Assembly (NCBI RefSeq): GCF_000406945.1
Contig: NZ_KE136354.1
Location: 1,817,249 to 1,881,248, forward strand
Reading direction: 5' to 3'
Length of the DNA: 64,000 nt
From: Enterococcus dispar ATCC 51266
GTDB taxonomy: Bacteria > Bacillota > Bacilli > Lactobacillales > Enterococcaceae
The notes under the pieces were generated by a model. It was not told the DNA's origin and did no database searches. It saw only the letters and a list, made by a program, of their open reading frames with translations. Shown piece after piece: positions 60,262 through 64,000 of this stretch. Made by a program: the position numbers and the translations under genes. Each line of letters starts with the position of its first letter. Position 1 is the stretch's first letter.

Positions 60262-61065
60262 CTAATTTCCAAGCTGTCGGCTTTTTTGGGTAGCAGCACT
60301 TACTGCTGCCATTGCGGCTGCTCGAAGACCCTCAGTTTCCAAAACTTTTACACCTGCGATGGTCGTGCCGCCAGGGGAAGTTACCCGATCTTTTAAAACC
60401 CCAGGATGTTCGTTTGTTTCAATCACCATTTTAGCAGCACCTAACACTGTTTGTGCTGCAAATTCATAAGCCATCTCTCGTGACATGCCTTCAAAAACGG
60501 CGCCATCTGTCAATGCTTCAATAAACAAATAAACAAACGCAGGACCTGAACCACTTAATCCAGTTACACAATCCATCATCTTCTCAGGAACAACCTCGGC
60601 TTTACCAAAACTACGGAAAATAGCCAAAACCTGCGCAATTTCTTCTGAAGTAACAACTGCATTAGCCGCAACCGCTGACATTGCTTCTCCAACTAATGCC
60701 GGAGTATTAGGCATAACTCGCAAAATTTTCTGAGTTTCTCCCAAACAATCAACCAGCGCATCAATGGTGATTCCGGCAGCTATGGAAACCACGAGTTGTT
60801 CTTTTTTTATGACTTTTGCGACTTGTGGTAATACTTCCAGTAAAATATTAGGTTTAACAGCAAAAATGATAATATCACTTTTTTGAATGAGTTCATCACT
60901 ATCTGTAAGTGTTTTAACACCAAAATTTCCACTGATTTTTTCCAGAGACGGCTTATAAGCATCATAAACAAATATCGCATCTGGTGGATAAATTTCAGCT
61001 TGTAATAACCCAGCAAGCATTGCCTGCCCCATATTTCCCGCGCCATAAAATCCTATCGTTGCCAT
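60262..61065 (-). CDS. proC: Pyrroline-5-carboxylate reductase
   Basis: A 267-residue enzyme for the last step of proline synthesis, NAD(P)H-dependent. The Rossmann motif 'IGFYGAGNMGQAM' is at the N-terminus, with 'FAVKPNILLEVL' near 70, 'RVMPNTPALVGEAM' near 118, and the signature 'LSGSGPAFVYLFIEALTDG' near 168 and 'VTSPGGTTIAG' near 228. The ATG at 61065 follows GAGAGG. It shares a transcript with the TetR gene. Confidence 0.95.
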   Translation of the reverse strand: MATIGFYGAGNMGQAMLAGLLQAEIYPPDAIFVYDAYKPSLEKISGNFGVKTLTDSDELIQKSDIIIFAVKPNILLEVLPQVAKVIKKEQLVVSIAAGITIDALVDCLGETQKILRVMPNTPALVGEAMSAVAANAVVTSEEIAQVLAIFRSFGKAEVVPEKMMDCVTGLSGSGPAFVYLFIEALTDGAVFEGMSREMAYEFAAQTVLGAAKMVIETNEHPGVLKDRVTSPGGTTIAGVKVLETEGLRAAAMAAVSAATQKSRQLGN

Positions 61066-61157
61066 TGACTTCATCCTCTCTTTCTTTTAAGTTTGCTATA
61101 TTTTTCCTAAAAAAGCTACCATCAGATGAAATTTTACACGAGCAAAATAGAGCTAAA

Positions 61158-61246
61158 CAAAAAGACATCTGAATATGAGCTAACGATTACCTCAAAAATT
61201 TATATCTGGTTTTGAGTCCGTACAGTTCAAAAGATGTCTTTTCAAA
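61158..61246 (-). terminator. Long terminator hairpin of the GH65 fragment gene
   Basis: On the minus strand AAAAGACATCT pairs with AGATGTCTTTT over a loop of about 60 bases that itself holds an inner CTCAAAA/TTTTGAG stem, followed by a T-run. It lies just past the stop codon. Confidence 0.75.
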
Positions 61247-61249
61247 TTA

Positions 61250-62515
61250 TTATTTTTTTGTAATACTAGGTTTTTCATCAGCCTTAATTTCAATGTGATA
61301 TGTGGTATCCTGAAAGTTAATATTAAAAGCTAATCTTTGCCAATTTTTCGGTAGCCTAGGGTTAACTACCAATTGTCCTTTTTCAACAGATAAGCCACCA
61401 AAGCCTTTGATAGCTGACATCCACGCACCGCCATTGGCAGCAGGATGAGTACCACCAATATAAATAGCTCCTGCATATTGTTTTGTATTTCCCGTTAAAT
61501 CAACAGTTGCTGTTTTCATAAAATAAGGATATGCCCAATCTTGATTATCAAACTGACAAGCTACTAAAGCATAAATACAAGCACTCAATGATGAACCATG
61601 TTCAGTTCTTGGTTCATAATACTGCCAATTTTTTTGAATTTCACTTTTCGTATATTCTTCTCCAAATAAATGGAGCATAAAGATAACGTCAGCTTGCTTA
61701 ATAACTTGTGTGTCTGCAGCAACGCCATAAGCGCCACCCCAGTACTCTTTCTCATTTAATAAGCGCTCTTTTACAGTTGTCACAGATACATCTTCTAAAG
61801 AAAAATAACCATCAAATTGTTCAATTATACCGTCCTCATTTGGACTTGGCATATACAGCTCATCATAAAATTGTTGAAATTGCTCTTTTTCTGTCATTGT
61901 TAATTCTGATTCAGTCAAAATTTCTTTCAATTGTTCTGGTGCATTTTTTGCTAAAATTTCCCACAGATCAAGGGCAATTTCCATTGTTTTAAGAGCGATT
62001 TTATTGGTATAGGCATTGTTGTAGACCCGCTCGTGATATTCGTCTGGTCCAATTACATCAATCAATTCAAACCGACTTTTTTCGACTTTGTAGTATGCAT
62101 AAGAATAATAAAATTTAGCACATTCAAAAATAACTTGTGCTCCGCCAGCTAAAAGTAAACTTAAATCTTTTGTATATTCATAGTATTGCCAAAAGGCATA
62201 TGCAATATCACCAGAGATATGAATTTGTTTGTCGCGAAAATAAGTCCGCATGGGACGCTTGGTGAAAATATCAGTCACATTGTAATCCGATGTAGCATCT
62301 TGCCCCAGTTCTTGGCTTTCCCAAGCATAAAAGGCTCCCTTAAACCCATATTCCTTGGCTTTTGCTTGCGCTCCAGGAAGTGTATGAATCCGATAAGATA
62401 AAATATTTTTGGCAACTTCAGGTAAGACATGCATGAAAAATGGTAGCATAAACATCTCTGTGTCCCAAAAAATTGCACCTTTATAAGTTTGTCCAGACAA
62501 TCCTCGAGCTGGTAT
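61250..62515 (-). pseudogene. GH65 glycoside phosphorylase, 5'-truncated (maltose/kojibiose phosphorylase family)
   Basis: About 420 residues matching the C-terminal half of a GH65 disaccharide phosphorylase, which splits a disaccharide such as maltose, trehalose or kojibiose with phosphate. The first recognisable stretch is 'SIPARGLSGQTYKGAIFWDT', normally found mid-protein. The catalytic acid lies in 'DVIGPDEYHERVYNNAYT', and the phosphate-site region 'EHGSSLSACI' is present. Full-length enzymes have about 750 residues, so about 350 N-terminal residues are missing. No ribosome site precedes the fragment. The 5' side ends at a junction with an equally truncated plus-strand gene, so this copy cannot be functional as shown. 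Confidence 0.8.
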
Positions 62516-63119
62516 AGAGGCAGATGCTGGTCCCGAGGCAGGTTCTTTATATGCTTATCATCTTATTGAAAATATTTTGCGCGCTATTCCAAACATCGAT
62601 ATCGCGTTTGTACGCCCAGTTGGCTTTTACGATAATTTATACGCACATCTGGAAACAATCAAAAAAGAAAATAAAATTTATTCCAATGTGGCGGGGTCTA
62701 TTTTAGGGCGTTATGTTGCGCCAGAAGATATTGCCAAAATTATTGTTCCTCTTTTGGAAAGCACACCTGGTGGTCATACTGTTCATTACGCTATTAGCGA
62801 CACCTTCACATTGAATGATTTTGCTTTGGAACTTAGTCAGCAGTTAGATAAAAAACAAGCACCAATCAAAGTCATTACCATCTCAGATGAAGACTATCGT
62901 CAAGCTTTACTTAAAAATCAGATACCTACTGCTATCATTGATAGTTTTATCCAAATGAATGCTTATGAACGACAACCCGAAAAAATTGGCGCTGACTTAG
63001 AGCGACATCACCCTGTCTATGATGACGTAAAACTCAAAGATTTTATTAGTCGTTATATCGCAGCTTTAAATGCTCCATCAGCACCAAAGGCAAAGACTAT
63101 TGTTAGTGAAAAACCATAA
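62515..63119 (+). pseudogene. NAD(P)-binding (NmrA/SDR-like) protein, 5'-truncated
   Basis: About 200 residues of the C-terminal part of an atypical short-chain dehydrogenase of the NmrA type. 'AGSLYAYHLIENILRAIPNI' and 'IAFVRPVGFYDNLYAHLET' match the region after the catalytic part, and 'VAPEDIAKIIVPLLES' is a typical late stretch. The Rossmann GxxGxxG start (about the first 100 residues) is missing. The frame stays open back to about 62487 through sequence that also codes for the neighbouring GH65 fragment on the other strand, so the true gene is cut at the junction near 62515. Confidence 0.75.
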
Positions 63120-63173
63120 TTTTATAAATTATCGTTTTTAAATTGACTCTTAAATAATAATCTTATACTTACT

Positions 63174-63216
63174 AAAAAGCCTACACAAAACTAATCCTTT
63201 GCGCAGGCTTTTTCAT
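63174..63216. terminator. Bidirectional terminator between the SDR fragment and the YfcC-type gene
   Basis: AAAAAGCCT...CAAA pairs with TTTG...AGGCTTTTT, with T-runs on both strands. Confidence 0.85.
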
Positions 63217-63288
63217 TTTCTAAAAGTTAAAGTTACAGCAATCTGATTCATTATAATTCTAAAATTTACAGAGTTGTCTGCATTTCAC

Positions 63289-64000
63289 TTAAAATAATGT
63301 AGCAATATAAAGTAAAATCGCCGCAGTGACTGCTAGTATACCAAAAGCTTTCAAACCAACTTTAAACCATTTCGAAAAATTAATTTCGGCAATAGCCAGA
63401 CCAGCTAATAAAACGCCACCTGTTGGCGAAATAATATTCATCAAACCATTCCCAAATTGGTTACTTAAAACAATGACATCTCGATTTATGCCAAGTAAAT
63501 CTCCTAAAGGTGCCATAACAGGCATCGTTAATGCAGCAGCGCCTGAAGAAGATGGCACAAAAAATGTTACTAAAACTTGGGCAGCTAATAATATGGTCGA
63601 AAACATAGCCTTTGGTAACCCACCTAAAAGAGTAGCCAGACTATTCAAAATCGTATCAATAATCATGCCATTTTCTAAAATCACTAAAACACCTCGCGCC
63701 AAGCCAATAATTACAGCAGCGTACGCAAAATCTGCACAACCCTCCACAAAGGCTTCCGCAATTCCTTTTTGCCCAAATTTTGCTACAATTCCGGCAAATA
63801 ACGCGAGTGCTACAAATAGTGCCGAAATTTCTACCATATACCAGCCTTGTGCAATAATGCCCCAAATCATTACCCCTAAACCACCGATAAAACCAGCCAC
63901 AATCAACTTGTCACCGCCAGAAAAAGGTTTGTCTTGTTCAAAATTTTGAAATTTGCTTTTAACTAATTGATCACTCGCATAAACCACAGACCTTTTCGGA
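63289..64000 (-). CDS. YfcC-family carrier, C-terminal part (5' end outside window)
   Basis: At least 236 residues of a membrane carrier with about seven hydrophobic helices. 'FFVPSSSGAAALTMPVMAPL' and 'SNQFGNGLMNIISPTGGVLL' are hallmarks of the YfcC/arginine-ornithine-antiporter-like family, related to the C4-dicarboxylate carriers. It probably carries basic amino acids or small peptides; the substrate is unclear. The frame is open to the right edge (a GTG at 63987 is within a conserved part), so the gene starts outside the window. The usual length is about 500 residues. No arc genes are seen here. Confidence 0.8.
   Translation of the reverse strand, partial: PKRSVVYASDQLVKSKFQNFEQDKPFSGGDKLIVAGFIGGLGVMIWGIIAQGWYMVEISALFVALALFAGIVAKFGQKGIAEAFVEGCADFAYAAVIIGLARGVLVILENGMIIDTILNSLATLLGGLPKAMFSTILLAAQVLVTFFVPSSSGAAALTMPVMAPLGDLLGINRDVIVLSNQFGNGLMNIISPTGGVLLAGLAIAEINFSKWFKVGLKAFGILAVTAAILLYIATLF

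Noticed and set aside
63326-63949. Long plus-strand open frame opposite the YfcC-type gene
   Set aside because: It is the reverse-complement shadow of a hydrophobic gene, rich in Pro, Ala and Lys, with no ribosome site.

Overview
The window is low-GC Firmicutes DNA, most likely from Enterococcus or a very close relative. The evidence is a class B penicillin-binding protein that closely matches enterococcal low-affinity Pbp5, strong GGAGG-type ribosome binding sites, GTG and TTG starts, a PyrR attenuator, heterodimeric ABC exporters, XpaC/TelA, a bifunctional RelA followed by dtd, and a 6S RNA locus beside rarA. I cannot name the species. Almost all of it is ordinary chromosome. I see no prophage, insertion sequence, CRISPR array, tRNA or rRNA.

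Layout, left half. The window opens inside a Kup potassium transporter. Next come a heterodimeric ABC exporter with a divergent AraC regulator, a uracil permease behind a PyrR leader, and DNA topoisomerase III (topB). A DUF1033 protein, pbp5 and the tRNA thiolase mnmA follow. From 14.5 to 20.8 kb, a 1515-residue sortase-anchored surface protein, a phosphoesterase and an aldo/keto reductase separate mnmA from the DUF1831 protein and the cysteine desulfurase that normally accompany it. After these come a divergent prs, a C39-like peptidase, pepO, an AlaX-type editing protein, a nicotinamidase, and the NUDIX / MacP-like / mtnN group. XpaC-TelA and an orphan ABC ATPase complete this half.

Layout, right half. 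There are two permeases, a Bce-type two-component system with no transporter beside it, a phosphohexomutase with a cre-like site, gadB, an ATP-type pckA, and the repair genes ogt and a UvrC/Cho-like nuclease. A long minus-strand block runs from a DNA glycosylase through DUF3013, prmA, rsmE and a DeoC-like protein to relA and dtd. Then follow rarA and 6S RNA, a universal stress protein, a sortase with an Ig-like domain, a CDF metal exporter, a MacB-like ABC exporter with a TetR regulator, and proC. At 62.5 kb two genes pointing away from each other have both lost their 5' halves at one junction: a GH65 glycoside phosphorylase and an NAD(P)-binding protein. A YfcC-type carrier runs off the right edge.

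Most notable points. (1) The double-truncation junction near 62.51 kb looks like a deletion or an assembly chimera. (2) A glycine replaces the conserved aspartate of the MnmA PP-loop. (3) A family of about 100-190 bp imperfect hairpin repeats lies in intergenic DNA, mostly just beyond terminators of minus-strand genes, with a 122-bp tandem duplication at 57.3 kb. (4) A DeoC-like protein appears to lack its Schiff-base lysine. (5) A sortase carries an Ig-like ectodomain. (6) A roughly 107-nt long hairpin lies between convergent genes at 28.0 kb. I found no convincing wholly new multi-gene system. These are the points I would check first.
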